DNA from: CBDFNC01 sp965249895
GTDB lineage: Bacteria > Pseudomonadota > Gammaproteobacteria > Enterobacterales > CBDFNC01
DNA: 64,000 bases
Reading direction: 5' to 3'
Assembly (NCBI GenBank): GCA_965249895.1
Contig: CBDFNC010000004.1
Coordinates: 992,001 to 1,056,000, forward strand
The position numbers were made by a program, and so were the translations under genes. The notes under the pieces were generated by a model. That model had not been told where the DNA came from, searched no databases, and saw only the letters and a list, made by a program, of their open reading frames with translations. Positions 8,360 through 17,710 of the stretch are shown one piece after another (the first letter of the stretch is position 1; the number at the start of each line of letters is the position of its first letter).

Positions 8360-9787
8360 TTACAGCACGTGTACGGACGCAGTGTTAGTCGTACCTGATG
8401 TAACCAAGGCGCCAGAAACCATCACTACGCTGTCGCCTGTCTTAGCCAAGCCAAGTTCGACTGCCAGCTTCTTACCTAGCTGGTAAAAACAATCACTGTC
8501 TTTGATTTCAGATACCAGTTGGGTGCGAATACCCTTGCTTAAACAAAGTTGCTGCGCAGTTTTCTTGTTAGTGGTCACAGCCAGGATACGCGCTTTAGGG
8601 AAGAACTTACGAATTGAACGTGCAGACTTGCCACCTTCTGTCGCCACTATGATCAGCTCAGACGCAAGCTGCTCAGCCGTGTTTACCGCACCGCGACAAA
8701 CTGCCTGTGTGATGCTTGGTAAACCATCATCATTCACGCATGCATCGTTGCCATCACTGGCTTTCTGTTTCATCCGCTCATCTGTGCTTTCACAGATAGT
8801 GGACATGATAGAAACTGACTCAGACGGGTATTTACCCTTCGCACTCTCACCGGAAAGCATTACAGCGTCTGTGCCATCCAGGATAGCATTCGCCACATCT
8901 CCGGCTTCGGCGCGAGTCGGACGTGGGTTCTTGATCATCGAGTCCAGCATCTGGGTAGCAGTAATAACCGGCTTGCGCGCGGCATTACACTTTTCAATCA
9001 TCATCTTCTGGGCAAAGATAACGTCTTCGACCGCAATTTCCACACCCAGGTCACCACGTGCAACCATGATAGCGTCAGAAGCAGCCAGGATATCGTCGAA
9101 GTTATCAACACCTTCCTGGTTTTCAATCTTGGAAATAATCTGAATCGCTTCACCACCATTGGCTTTTAGCAGTTCACGGATCTCCAGTACATCTTCCTGC
9201 TTACGAATAAAGGAAGCCGCGATAAAATCAACGCCTTGCTCACAACCAAATACCAGGTCAGCTTTATCTTTCTCGGACAATGCCGGCAGTTTTACGCTCA
9301 CGCCAGGCAGGTTTACACCCTTGTTTTCGCCCAGTTCACCGCTGTTTTGTACTTCACAAACAACGTTAGTACCTTTGATTTCTTTTACTTTCAGTGCAAC
9401 CAGACCGTCATCCAGCAGTATGGTGTTACCCGCATCCAAATCTTCAGTCAGGCCTGCGTAAGTAACCGCTACTCTTGTTTTATCACCCACTACACTTGCA
9501 TCGGTAGTTAAGGTAAATTCCTGTCCTGCTTCCAGCAGAACGTCTTCGCCATTTTCAAGCTTGATCGTACGGATTTCTGGACCTTTAGTGTCCAGCAGGA
9601 TTGCTACATTTTTACCTGTTTCTTCACACACTTCTCTTACGCGTGTGATACGACCGCCGTGCTCTTCGAAGTTGCCATGTGAGAAGTTCAACCTCATCAC
9701 GTTCATGCCGCAGTCAACTAACTTTGTCAGCATTTCTTTTGATTCGGACTTTGGCCCGATAGTACAAACAATCTTTGTTTTTCTCAC
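8360..9787 (-). CDS. pyk: Pyruvate kinase
   Basis: Pyruvate kinase converts phosphoenolpyruvate and ADP to pyruvate and ATP, the last step of glycolysis. The protein begins RKTKIVCTIGPKSES. It carries RLNFSHG, the active-site lysine signature IISKIENQEGVDNF, VARGDLGVEI and the MLDSM/ESAKGKYP region. The C-terminal allosteric domain (SARSIRKFFPKARILAVT) completes a 475-aa enzyme, the usual size for PykF/PykA. I place the start at a GTG (9787) because GGAG lies nine bases upstream and the protein then begins like the family. A longer frame from 9829 would add 14 non-homologous residues. A homotetramer is expected. Confidence 0.95.
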   Translation of the reverse strand: MRKTKIVCTIGPKSESKEMLTKLVDCGMNVMRLNFSHGNFEEHGGRITRVREVCEETGKNVAILLDTKGPEIRTIKLENGEDVLLEAGQEFTLTTDASVVGDKTRVAVTYAGLTEDLDAGNTILLDDGLVALKVKEIKGTNVVCEVQNSGELGENKGVNLPGVSVKLPALSEKDKADLVFGCEQGVDFIAASFIRKQEDVLEIRELLKANGGEAIQIISKIENQEGVDNFDDILAASDAIMVARGDLGVEIAVEDVIFAQKMMIEKCNAARKPVITATQMLDSMIKNPRPTRAEAGDVANAILDGTDAVMLSGESAKGKYPSESVSIMSTICESTDERMKQKASDGNDACVNDDGLPSITQAVCRGAVNTAEQLASELIIVATEGGKSARSIRKFFPKARILAVTTNKKTAQQLCLSKGIRTQLVSEIKDSDCFYQLGKKLAVELGLAKTGDSVVMVSGALVTSGTTNTASVHVL

Positions 9788-9957
9788 TTTATCTTTCTCC
9801 GAGGGACATTTTAAAATTCTTTTTTGCAATTCGCTTGGGGTCCCACATCAAGGGATATTTAGCCTATCAGGCTCCCATGGCGACAATTCTACTAAAAAAC
9901 TGTCATTAAAAAACGACAATTATGTGTAATTTTTATGGATTTCGCCGAAATTAACGT

Positions 9958-10190
9958 AATTAGTCTCCATCCTGAAACTCCTTTGTTTATTCTTCAGTCA
10001 TAGTTTCAGAGCTCAAAACCCACCGTCCCCCCTTGGCTAGAAGTTAGCCATCACTATCGTACAACCCCTTTTATTACAAGCCTAACTGGTAATTAAGTGA
10101 CTTTTAGCGTACTCCATACCCACGATTAAGCCACTGAATTCCAGCGTGCGCAAGAGTGACAATTGGACGTTTCAGGATGAACACTAATTA
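9958..10190. repeat. MITE-like dispersed repeat, copy flanking the RiPP locus on the left
   Basis: It begins TTAGTCTCCATCCTGAAAC and ends GTTTCAGGATGAACACTAATTA, the same inverted ends as the copies at 5.2, 25.4 and 31.7 kb. The interior differs from the 5.2 kb copy, so it is a size or sequence variant of the family. Confidence 0.65.
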
Positions 10191-10275
10191 ATCACCAAAA
10201 AATGTGACATTTGACGTAAAAAGACGTAAAAAACCACCAATAACAAGATTTAAGCAGGAAAGGTCTACTTGCACA

Positions 10276-10294
10276 TTGGGTGCATATTACCCAA
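10276..10294. promoter_or_regulatory. Operator-like inverted repeat upstream of the FHA gene
   Basis: TTGGGT-GCATATT-ACCCAA is a perfect 6+6 inverted repeat with a seven-base spacer, 260 bases before the first gene of the RiPP locus. It could be a regulator site; no regulator is identified. Confidence 0.3.
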
Positions 10295-10556
10295 CAAATA
10301 TCAGCAGGACTTGATAACCATCAAGGAGAACACGATTTATCACTGGTAAACCAATAAGCTTATGTCAAAATACCTACCTTCGCCTAAAGGTACCAAGATA
10401 ATTTACAACAAGGAGGTCTTCCTCACACTTTAGAAACAACCCTATTAACAAAAGGTTGAGGCAAGCCGCTATACACGGTTAAATCTAACCAAAGTTGGTA
10501 AAACCACTTAATTTGCCCCCACAGAGGCATATTCTAGAACAAAGGATTGGGGACAT

Positions 10557-11516
10557 ATGGCCATATTAGAAAACAATATTACGGGTGAGAGGATCAACCT
10601 GCGGTCCCACCACGTATTTGGTCGCCGCAAGGCCGGCACAGACACTGTCTTATCCAGTCGAGATATTTCGCAGGTACATGCATCCATCCGCTGGGAAGGC
10701 GATAGCTGGAGCATTCTTGATCACAGCAGAAATGGTACCTGGATAGATGGGCACAGATTAAACACCAATAGCGTCCACTTAAAAAAAGGTAATACCATTC
10801 GCTTTGGTGGCGCCGAACAATCGTCATGGAAAATTAAAGAACTTAGCGCTCCGGCTACTGTATTGGTACCCATGCAGCAAGACCTTCCAGTAATCGAACT
10901 TACCCGGTTTCACGTATTACCAAATGACGATAACCCGGAAATTTCTATTTATGCATCCGACTCGGGTCAATGGATCTGTGAGAGCGAACAAGGCAGCGTA
11001 CCGTTGAGCGATGGAGATATAGTTCGCCATCAGGACAAAATATGGCGGTTTAACTGTGCCGGTGTTGTCGACAGCACCATGGAAGCCGTTACCCCCAGCT
11101 ACACCAGCCTCAATGACATTATGTTTAAGTTTAGGGTTAGCCTGGATGAAGAACATGTGTTTGTTGAAATACAAAGAGATGACAGAAGTATCGAGCTTGG
11201 TGAACGCGCCCACCATTATATGCTGTTAACCCTGGCGAGAAAACGCCTTGAAGACGCTAGAACAGGTGCCGATCCCGACAGCCATGGCTGGGTTGAACTG
11301 GAAGACTTAGCAAAAATGCTGGGGATGGAGCACTCTCACCTCAACATTCAGATATTCAGAGTCAGAAAACAAGTGGCCCAGGCTATGCCCGACCTACCCC
11401 ACATGCCCCACGTAGTCGAGCGGCGGGTAGGTAGCGTTCGTTTCGGTTATGCCAACTTTGAAGTTTTCCGTGGCTCCAAAATAGAATGCCAACTTAACCG
11501 TAATATAGTGGTTTAG
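10557..11516 (+). CDS. FHA-domain protein of the TOMM locus
   Basis: This 319-aa cytosolic protein has an N-terminal forkhead-associated domain (residues about 15-95), which binds phosphothreonine. The FHA landmarks are visible: GRRKAG, SSRDISQVHASI (Ser..His) and NGTWIDG. Residues about 110-170 look like a second, weak FHA-like beta domain. The C-terminal part (EDLAKMLGMEHSHLNIQIFRV) resembles a winged-helix DNA-binding segment. It is the first gene of the locus, 83 bases before a Ser/Thr kinase gene, so it is a natural partner or substrate of that kinase. AAAGGA and GGGGA precede the ATG. The role in signalling to the biosynthetic genes is inference. Confidence 0.85.
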   Translation: MAILENNITGERINLRSHHVFGRRKAGTDTVLSSRDISQVHASIRWEGDSWSILDHSRNGTWIDGHRLNTNSVHLKKGNTIRFGGAEQSSWKIKELSAPATVLVPMQQDLPVIELTRFHVLPNDDNPEISIYASDSGQWICESEQGSVPLSDGDIVRHQDKIWRFNCAGVVDSTMEAVTPSYTSLNDIMFKFRVSLDEEHVFVEIQRDDRSIELGERAHHYMLLTLARKRLEDARTGADPDSHGWVELEDLAKMLGMEHSHLNIQIFRVRKQVAQAMPDLPHMPHVVERRVGSVRFGYANFEVFRGSKIECQLNRNIVV

Positions 11517-11599
11517 TTAAACCTGTATTATCAGACTGAAAGATGAATAAGGTCGCACGCCAAAACATCAATTTAATATAACTAAAAGAATAAAAGACA

Positions 11600-14500
11600 A
11601 TGAACACGTTTAATAAAATTGAAACGCTCTCCAAAAATAATGAGTTGGTAAAAATAATTCCTGGCTATGATCTTCAGAACAAATTAGGTCAGGGTGGTTT
11701 TGGCACCGTTTATCGCGCAACGCAAGAAAGCACTGGCCAAACTGTCGCCATCAAAGTTCAAAAAACAGACTCCCAGCTATCCGAGCAAAAGCACCAACGC
11801 CATCTGGAACGTTTCGAGCGAGAAACCCAGCTTTGTGCCAAGCTACAGCATCCCCACATCGTCAAACTGCTGGATAAGGGTTACACCGAAGATGGTGAGC
11901 TTTATGCGGTATTTGAATATGTCCCCGGCGTTACCTTAAAAGAGCACCTGCGCGAATGCGGAGCACTTTCTGCCGTGGATGCGGGAGACTTAATGTCACA
12001 GGTGTTGGATGCCCTCGCCTGCGCCCACGAACACGGCATTATTCACCGAGACCTTAAACCAGAAAACATCATGGTCAGCCAGACCGGGATGAAACTGCAC
12101 GCGAAAATCCTGGACTTTGGTATCGGCACCTTCGCTCAGGAAAGCCGCGATGTCGATTTCAAAAGCCTGACCATGACTCAGGAAACGCTGGGCACGCCGT
12201 CATACAGTGCACCCGAGCAGCTTCGCGGAGAGCCAGCAACCACACGCAGTGACCTTTATGCCTGGGGACTGCTATTTTTGGAGTGTATTATCGGTAAGCC
12301 GGTAATGAGCGGCAACAGTATTGCAGCCATTTTCCATAAACAACTGGATGATAAAAACGTTCCTTTGCCTTCGGCCATTGCCGGGCACCCTATCGCCAAC
12401 GTGTTACGCCGTGCGCTAAATAAAAACCCCAGAGAAAGGGCCGAAAATGCGACCCAAATCTACGCCGACTTTAGCGCGGTTAATTTAAGCAATATAGTCG
12501 GCGAGCTTAAAGCGCAGTCCGAGCACGGAGAAAACACCACGCTCAACACTACATTTGATTCGTCATTTGATGGCGACACAATGGAAACCATGGTGACTGA
12601 GGTGGGCAGCTATATGTCCGCCAGCTTCCAGAGCGAACGCCGTCAGTTAACCGTGCTTTGCTGTAGCTTGAGTGTATCTAGCCTAAGCCACTCTGAACCC
12701 GACCTGGAGCTGCTGGATGCCCAGCAAAGGGACCAGCTCAGCCTGATATTGGACACCGGCATCCGCTTCGGCGCCCATCATGCCGCCTCCTTAGGCGACA
12801 CTGTGTTGCTCTATTTCGGTTACCCTGAAGTCAGTGACAATGATGCCAGGCGCGCCGCGCGAACTGCACTGGAAATAAGTACCCAAGTGCAACGACGCAG
12901 TGCTTTGCTGAAAAAGCAGCAAGGATTAAACCTTGATCTTAAAATGGGACTGCACACAGGCGAGGTGCTTGTATCCCTGGGTAACACCCCTACCGGCTTA
13001 ACACCAAATATCGCCTCACGCCTGCAACAACACGCAGCGACCGGCAGCATTTTAGTCAGTGAAACCAGTAAAGCCTTGCTTGAGCCCTATTTGGAGTTTG
13101 AAGCGGTCAACACGCAAATCCTTGCGGGGTCCAAGAAGCCATTAACTAGCCAGAAACTCATCGGAGAAAAACAGAGCGAAGCCCTTTCTTTCTTACGTCT
13201 GGGCAGTGCAAACCGCCCAATGATGGGACGGGAAGCGGAACTAGATACCTTATGCGGTCTATGGCAGCAAGCGGAAAACGGCAACAAGGTGCACGCCTTA
13301 ATTAAAGGTGAAGCCGGTATTGGTAAATCCCGCTTGGTATATGAGCTAAGGCAACACGCATTAAAAGCCCAAGGGAAGAGCCTAAACAGCCGCTGCTTGC
13401 CTGAACACCAGAACAACGCCCTTTTCCCAATTCTCGAGCTGGTAAAAAGGCACTTGGGATTGGTTGAGCTAGAACCGGCATCAGCGTCTCAGAAGCTAAA
13501 AGAACAACTAGCCGAGCTGGAGACACCAATTGAGCTAGGTCTGCCGATTTTGTGCTCTTGGCTGAATTTACCTTTACCCGAAGGCATCACCCCAGTCCCT
13601 CATTCACCGGAAAAACAGAAACAAATTCTTCTCGGGCTACTGCAAGAAATTATTGGAAAGCTGACAGAGGGTAAGCCAACACTGCTGATTGTTGAAGACC
13701 TCCACTGGATTGATCCGACAAGTATTGAGCTACTGACCCAAATTATCGAAGATAATAAACCCAACTCGTTATGTTTGATTGCCACGAGCCGTCCTGAATT
13801 TGAGTCTGACTGGCAAGGTGTAGTCGAAGAGATTGCGCTTGAGCGCCTTTCAAGCGAAAGTGCCGAGCAAATTATAAAACGTATATTAGATGACCAGGCA
13901 ATCGCTCCGGATGCCTTATCACTTCTATGTGAACGCACCGATGGTGTGCCTCTATTTATAGAAGAACTGCTCCGTATGCTTTTGGACAATGAGTTTTTAG
14001 TAAAAGTAAATGGTATATACCGCTTACAGACTCAAAGTCACGATATCCCTGTCACGCTAAAAGACTCCCTCGCTGAAAAGTTGAGTTGCATAGGGTTTGC
14101 AAAGGAAACGGCACAATTAGCAGCCACGATCGGCCGAGAGTTTGAATACAACTTATTGCTAGATTCTTCACTAAAAGGTGAAGGCGAGGTTCAGGCTGAT
14201 CTAGATTTAATGGTTCGGCTGGATTTAATTTGCCATCAGCGGAAAGTTAAAGGTGATAGCTATATTTTTCGTCATGCTTTGATCCACGACGCTGCTTACG
14301 AATCTCAAGTCGAAGCTAATGCTAAACTTGCCCACCAGCGAATTGCGAACATACTAGAGCAAAGCTATGTTGACGAATCAAATGAAATATCAATAATTCT
14401 ATCAAACCACTTCGCTAAATCTGGAGAGAATAACAAAGCTGTACTCTATGGGAAAAAGTCCGCAGAGAAGCTACTTTCGAAGTCATTGAACTTAGATGTT

Positions 14501-15751
14501 ATTTCGATTTGCACAAAAGTTAAAGAATGGAATAGATTCACTACTGATAACTTAGATAGGTTAGAAGTCGAGTTATCCATTAATAGCCTTTTACTTCCGG
14601 CACTAATGAACTGTAAAGGTTACGGCTCAAATGAAGTAGTCGAAACTATAAGATCATCTGAAAAATTGCTTGAACGTTTCAAGCAGGATGCGAAGCCAGA
14701 ACAGCTAACGTCGATAAAAGATATTGAACAAGGCACATACTTTGCGTTGATAACATACTACAATTTGCATTCTAAAAGAGACGCTGCCAGAGAATTGGCT
14801 GAGTCACTGTTAGATAAAGCTATCTCGAGCTCTGATAGAGAGTTTGAAATAGCTGTCAGGACGAATCTTGGCCAATGTTATCTGATCGATGGAAATTTTC
14901 AAAAAGCCAGAGAAACCCTAATAAGAGTTTTCGATATATTCAACCCTCAAACCGATTCAAAGCTAAGCGAAAAATATGGCCTTGAACCTGAGTCATATTG
15001 CCATATGACTTTATCTCTTGTAATGTGGAAACTTGGTTACCCAGACCAGGCCAGAACACATGCAGAGAAAGCAAAGAAAAGAGCAGATGAACTAAAACAT
15101 ATTGGTAGTATAGGCCTAGCAAATGTCTATGTTGGGTTAATTGAATACTGTCGTTCAGATAGAATTGGCGTATCCTCAATCATCAAAGTTAATAACGAGC
15201 AACTGAATGAGTTTCCAGATTTAGCATGGGCTTCTGAGTATATAAAGTGCTTACAAGAGTGGACTGAAGAAAAAAATGAGCATTCGAAGAACTTCATATC
15301 AAATAAGAGGTTGGCTGGCGAGGATTACGCAATGTCTCTGTACGACTGCATCCTATTGGAAACTGATATAGCACTTCATAATTGGAATGAAGCGCTTACC
15401 CGAATAGATAGTAGCTTAGAATGGTGTAACAGTGCTAAGGAGATGTTTAGTGTTTCACCTCTTTACAGAGCGCGCGCAGAGGTCAATGTCTTCCAAAGTG
15501 GCATGCTAACAAAAGAAGCGGAAATCGCATACCATAAATCAATCTCTATAGCTCAACAACAAAATGCTAAATCCGAAGAGTTTAAAACGGCATTAAGTTA
15601 CGCGAAAGAACTAGTAAAAATAAACCGACAACCAGAAGCTGAAAGCATATTAACACCTGTACTAAGTTGGTTCAGCGAAGGATTTAATACTCAAACCTAT
15701 AAAGAAGCTAAGCAATTAGTGGATAGTATTAACCATAAAACTACTCAGTAG
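11600..15751 (+). CDS. TOMM-system Ser/Thr kinase / cyclase / ATPase fusion protein
   Basis: This 1383-aa multidomain protein matches the architecture I recall for the family TIGR03903 (TOMM kinase/cyclase fusion). Residues about 22-300 are a Hanks-type kinase with G30-x-G-x-x-G35, K52, HRD 149-151, DFG 172-174 and SAPEQ, all catalytic residues present. About 345-520 is a class III nucleotide cyclase homology domain. There the first metal Asp is replaced (S356 in VLCCSLS where FCDL is usual), while D400 in LGDTVLLYF remains, so it is probably inactive. About 545-850 is a STAND-like ATPase with Walker A GEAGIGKS (570-577) and Walker B LLIVEDLHWID. The remainder is helical, TPR-like. From about nt 14300 the DNA becomes visibly more A+T-rich. 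A signalling role in the RiPP locus is inferred from context. Confidence 0.9.
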   Translation: MNTFNKIETLSKNNELVKIIPGYDLQNKLGQGGFGTVYRATQESTGQTVAIKVQKTDSQLSEQKHQRHLERFERETQLCAKLQHPHIVKLLDKGYTEDGELYAVFEYVPGVTLKEHLRECGALSAVDAGDLMSQVLDALACAHEHGIIHRDLKPENIMVSQTGMKLHAKILDFGIGTFAQESRDVDFKSLTMTQETLGTPSYSAPEQLRGEPATTRSDLYAWGLLFLECIIGKPVMSGNSIAAIFHKQLDDKNVPLPSAIAGHPIANVLRRALNKNPRERAENATQIYADFSAVNLSNIVGELKAQSEHGENTTLNTTFDSSFDGDTMETMVTEVGSYMSASFQSERRQLTVLCCSLSVSSLSHSEPDLELLDAQQRDQLSLILDTGIRFGAHHAASLGDTVLLYFGYPEVSDNDARRAARTALEISTQVQRRSALLKKQQGLNLDLKMGLHTGEVLVSLGNTPTGLTPNIASRLQQHAATGSILVSETSKALLEPYLEFEAVNTQILAGSKKPLTSQKLIGEKQSEALSFLRLGSANRPMMGREAELDTLCGLWQQAENGNKVHALIKGEAGIGKSRLVYELRQHALKAQGKSLNSRCLPEHQNNALFPILELVKRHLGLVELEPASASQKLKEQLAELETPIELGLPILCSWLNLPLPEGITPVPHSPEKQKQILLGLLQEIIGKLTEGKPTLLIVEDLHWIDPTSIELLTQIIEDNKPNSLCLIATSRPEFESDWQGVVEEIALERLSSESAEQIIKRILDDQAIAPDALSLLCERTDGVPLFIEELLRMLLDNEFLVKVNGIYRLQTQSHDIPVTLKDSLAEKLSCIGFAKETAQLAATIGREFEYNLLLDSSLKGEGEVQADLDLMVRLDLICHQRKVKGDSYIFRHALIHDAAYESQVEANAKLAHQRIANILEQSYVDESNEISIILSNHFAKSGENNKAVLYGKKSAEKLLSKSLNLDVISICTKVKEWNRFTTDNLDRLEVELSINSLLLPALMNCKGYGSNEVVETIRSSEKLLERFKQDAKPEQLTSIKDIEQGTYFALITYYNLHSKRDAARELAESLLDKAISSSDREFEIAVRTNLGQCYLIDGNFQKARETLIRVFDIFNPQTDSKLSEKYGLEPESYCHMTLSLVMWKLGYPDQARTHAEKAKKRADELKHIGSIGLANVYVGLIEYCRSDRIGVSSIIKVNNEQLNEFPDLAWASEYIKCLQEWTEEKNEHSKNFISNKRLAGEDYAMSLYDCILLETDIALHNWNEALTRIDSSLEWCNSAKEMFSVSPLYRARAEVNVFQSGMLTKEAEIAYHKSISIAQQQNAKSEEFKTALSYAKELVKINRQPEAESILTPVLSWFSEGFNTQTYKEAKQLVDSINHKTTQ

Positions 15752-15779
15752 TAACTTCAATAAATGAAAAGGACAAAAC

Positions 15780-16172
15780 ATGAGAAAATTAGAAACTTTT
15801 GAACAGACCGGAGATGAGAATCCTCTCGAAGGTTTAGAGTCTAATGAAGCGTGGCGTTACGCTTGGTCCAGGGCTGTTGCAAAAGCTTGGCAAGACCCAA
15901 AGTTTCAGGATTTACTGCTAACGGATACTATTGCAGCATTAAAAACTTTCGATTATGACGTACCAAATGGCTTAAAGCTGGACGTTAAAAAATATGAAGG
16001 TAACGAAGCCTACCAGGAACAAAATGGAGTCAATGGCTGGATACATATGACTAATGAGTTATCCTCACATGTTACGATGATCCTTCCTCCTGCTCCTGCG
16101 GTAGATGAACAAGCTATCGCTCTCGCTGATTATCAGGCCACTGGCCGAACCTATCCTTTTACCACAGCTTAA
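15780..16172 (+). CDS. RiPP precursor 1, BMA_0021/0022-like TOMM family with NHLP-type leader
   Basis: This 130-aa protein resembles the TOMM precursor family I recall as TIGR03795, with a leader related to nitrile hydratase alpha subunits. Leader signature WRYAWSRAVAKAW lies at residues 25-37, followed by FQDLLLTD and a beta-rich part ending VTMILPPAP. The C-terminus has the box AIALADYQATGRTYPFT (112-128) and then TA. The same box is in precursor 2, so it is the likely core or recognition element. There is no cysteine anywhere; candidate modification sites are Thr and perhaps Ser. AAGGAC precedes the ATG by eight bases. A terminator follows at once, which would favour high precursor expression over the downstream gene. 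Confidence 0.88.
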   Translation: MRKLETFEQTGDENPLEGLESNEAWRYAWSRAVAKAWQDPKFQDLLLTDTIAALKTFDYDVPNGLKLDVKKYEGNEAYQEQNGVNGWIHMTNELSSHVTMILPPAPAVDEQAIALADYQATGRTYPFTTA

Positions 16173-16184
16173 TTTGTTTGACAT

Positions 16185-16213
16185 AAGGGCGAATAAATTC
16201 GCCCTTAATTTTT
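16185..16213 (+). terminator. Terminator/attenuator after precursor 1
   Basis: AAGGGCGA and TCGCCCTT form a perfect eight-base stem with a six-base loop (extendable by AT pairs), followed by AATTTTT, 13 bases after the precursor stop. It separates the precursor from the amidohydrolase. Confidence 0.88.
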
Positions 16214-16252
16214 GGTTGGCTTTTCTTCAACCAGTAAATTTGGGAGATATTT

Positions 16253-17404
16253 ATGGATATAAAGTTTGTTGATGCCGACCGCCACGTCTCTGAGCCAATT
16301 CAAATGTGGCGAGACTATCTACCTAAAGGATTCCACGATTATATACCCTACATAGAGCCAATCGAAACTAACGAACCGATTGAACAACGCTTAATGCGAT
16401 TAGGCCCAAAGGGGTCTGTATCTCTTTTACCAGACTATAAAATAAACGGCTTTTCCATTTTTTATAAATGGCCGGAAAAGGCTCAAATTGAAGCAGCTAT
16501 TCAAAAAGAAACCTGTAAGCCTAAGATACACATAGGGTCATCACCAGAATTACAACTAAAGTCAATGGATGATACCGGCGTATCCACTGCCCAAATCTTT
16601 CCTACGTTTGCTACCTTTATTGTTAATCATGAGGAAATCCCCCCACACGTTTCTACAGCTCTTGCTATCGCGTATAACAATTGGTTATTTGATTATTGTT
16701 CGCGCGAAAAAGAAAGGTTAAGAGGGGTCGGCTTAATCAGTCGTCATGAACCTGACACCATGGTAAACCAACTGAACAGAGTGATTGAGTATGGCTGGAA
16801 AACAGTTGTTCTTAGGCCCGAAGTTATTTTAGGGCGAGTTGTCGGTCATAGTGACTATGAGGTTTTTTGGAAGGCTTGTGAAGAGAGAGATATTTCAATT
16901 GCTTTTCATGGTGGTACTCACCTTCACGCTCCAACTGCTGGCACAGAAAGATTCGAATCACATTTTGCATTGCATGCCTGCTCCCACCCTCATGAAGCAC
17001 AAATGGCCTTTTTATCTCTGTTAGAATCTGGTGTATTCGAGCGCTATCCAAGGCTTAAGTTTGCCTTTCTCGAAGCTGGAGCTTCCTGGGTTCCACATTG
17101 GTTATGGCGCCTCGATGAAATTTGTTATGACCCTATGCCTGGTGAGGTATCTGATACTGTTAAGATGAAGCCATCAGAATACTTCAAAAGGCAATGTTGG
17201 GTAGGAATGGAAATTGGCGAACCTTGCCTAAAGGAAGTAATAAATATGATTGGTCCTGAAAGGTTACTTTATGGAACCGACTTCCCTCATCCCGACCATT
17301 TGCATTTTGATATTAATGATCTTATAAATGACGATACTTCATTTTCTCAAGAAGAATTAAAACTCATCTTAGAAACGAACCCTAGAACATTTTTTGGTGC
17401 TTAA
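16253..17404 (+). CDS. Amidohydrolase (ACMSD-like, TIM-barrel metal hydrolase) of the TOMM locus
   Basis: This 383-aa member of the amidohydrolase_2 (ACMSD-related) family is a metal-dependent hydrolase or decarboxylase. The first metal motif is VDADRHVSEP, of the D-x-D-x-H form found in bacterial relatives. Further ligands are in IAFHGGTHLH and the aspartate in LYGTDFPHPDH; the AFLEAGASWVPHWLWRLDE segment is typical of this subgroup. It is full length and sits between the two precursor genes, in A+T-rich DNA like theirs. GGGAGA precedes the ATG. It could act on the modified peptide (hydrolysis or decarboxylation) or on a small-molecule substrate; neither is shown by the sequence. Confidence 0.85.
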   Translation: MDIKFVDADRHVSEPIQMWRDYLPKGFHDYIPYIEPIETNEPIEQRLMRLGPKGSVSLLPDYKINGFSIFYKWPEKAQIEAAIQKETCKPKIHIGSSPELQLKSMDDTGVSTAQIFPTFATFIVNHEEIPPHVSTALAIAYNNWLFDYCSREKERLRGVGLISRHEPDTMVNQLNRVIEYGWKTVVLRPEVILGRVVGHSDYEVFWKACEERDISIAFHGGTHLHAPTAGTERFESHFALHACSHPHEAQMAFLSLLESGVFERYPRLKFAFLEAGASWVPHWLWRLDEICYDPMPGEVSDTVKMKPSEYFKRQCWVGMEIGEPCLKEVINMIGPERLLYGTDFPHPDHLHFDINDLINDDTSFSQEELKLILETNPRTFFGA

Positions 17405-17710
17405 CATTCCCACTTGCGCTACAGACATTACGAATGTAGCGCATTCTAATCAATCTTAATATTTACAGATTTACGTTTTCTAATTTCAGCTCAAAATGAG
17501 CTTCCCCAAAGTTTTTAGGCACCTATTCTGCAGACAAATATTGGTTGTTGCACTCCCTTAAGGCACGCTTCCAAGATGAGTGTGTGACCGAAGCCAATTG
17601 AAAATTATTTCTATATAGGAGTATACTTAGTCCGAAATCTAATAGATTACAAACATTCATTTAATTTATTTATCAATATAATTTTTTAACACAGCGATAG
17701 GTTTAGAATC
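17405..17710. other. Interval before precursor 2
   Basis: It holds the terminator-like hairpin of the amidohydrolase (17415-17443). A TATAAT box lies at 17677-17682, about 30 bases before the precursor 2 start, which is late for a promoter unless the leader is very short; no good -35 is seen. A separate promoter for precursor 2 is therefore only suggested. No other gene was found. Confidence 0.4.
17415..17443 (+). terminator. Hairpin after amidohydrolase
   Basis: TGCGCTACA and TGTAGCGCA form a perfect nine-base stem with an 11-base loop, 10 bases past the stop. The following bases TTCTAATC are only moderately T-rich. Confidence 0.65.

Larger units (their letters stand above)
9788..10556. other. 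Long intergenic region upstream of the RiPP locus
   Basis: No gene was found in these 769 bases. They include the pyk upstream region, a dispersed repeat copy (9958-10190), a 6+6 inverted repeat at 10276-10294 and an A+T-rich stretch before the FHA gene. The promoters of pyk and of the RiPP locus must lie here, but I could not assign their boxes with confidence. Confidence 0.6.
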
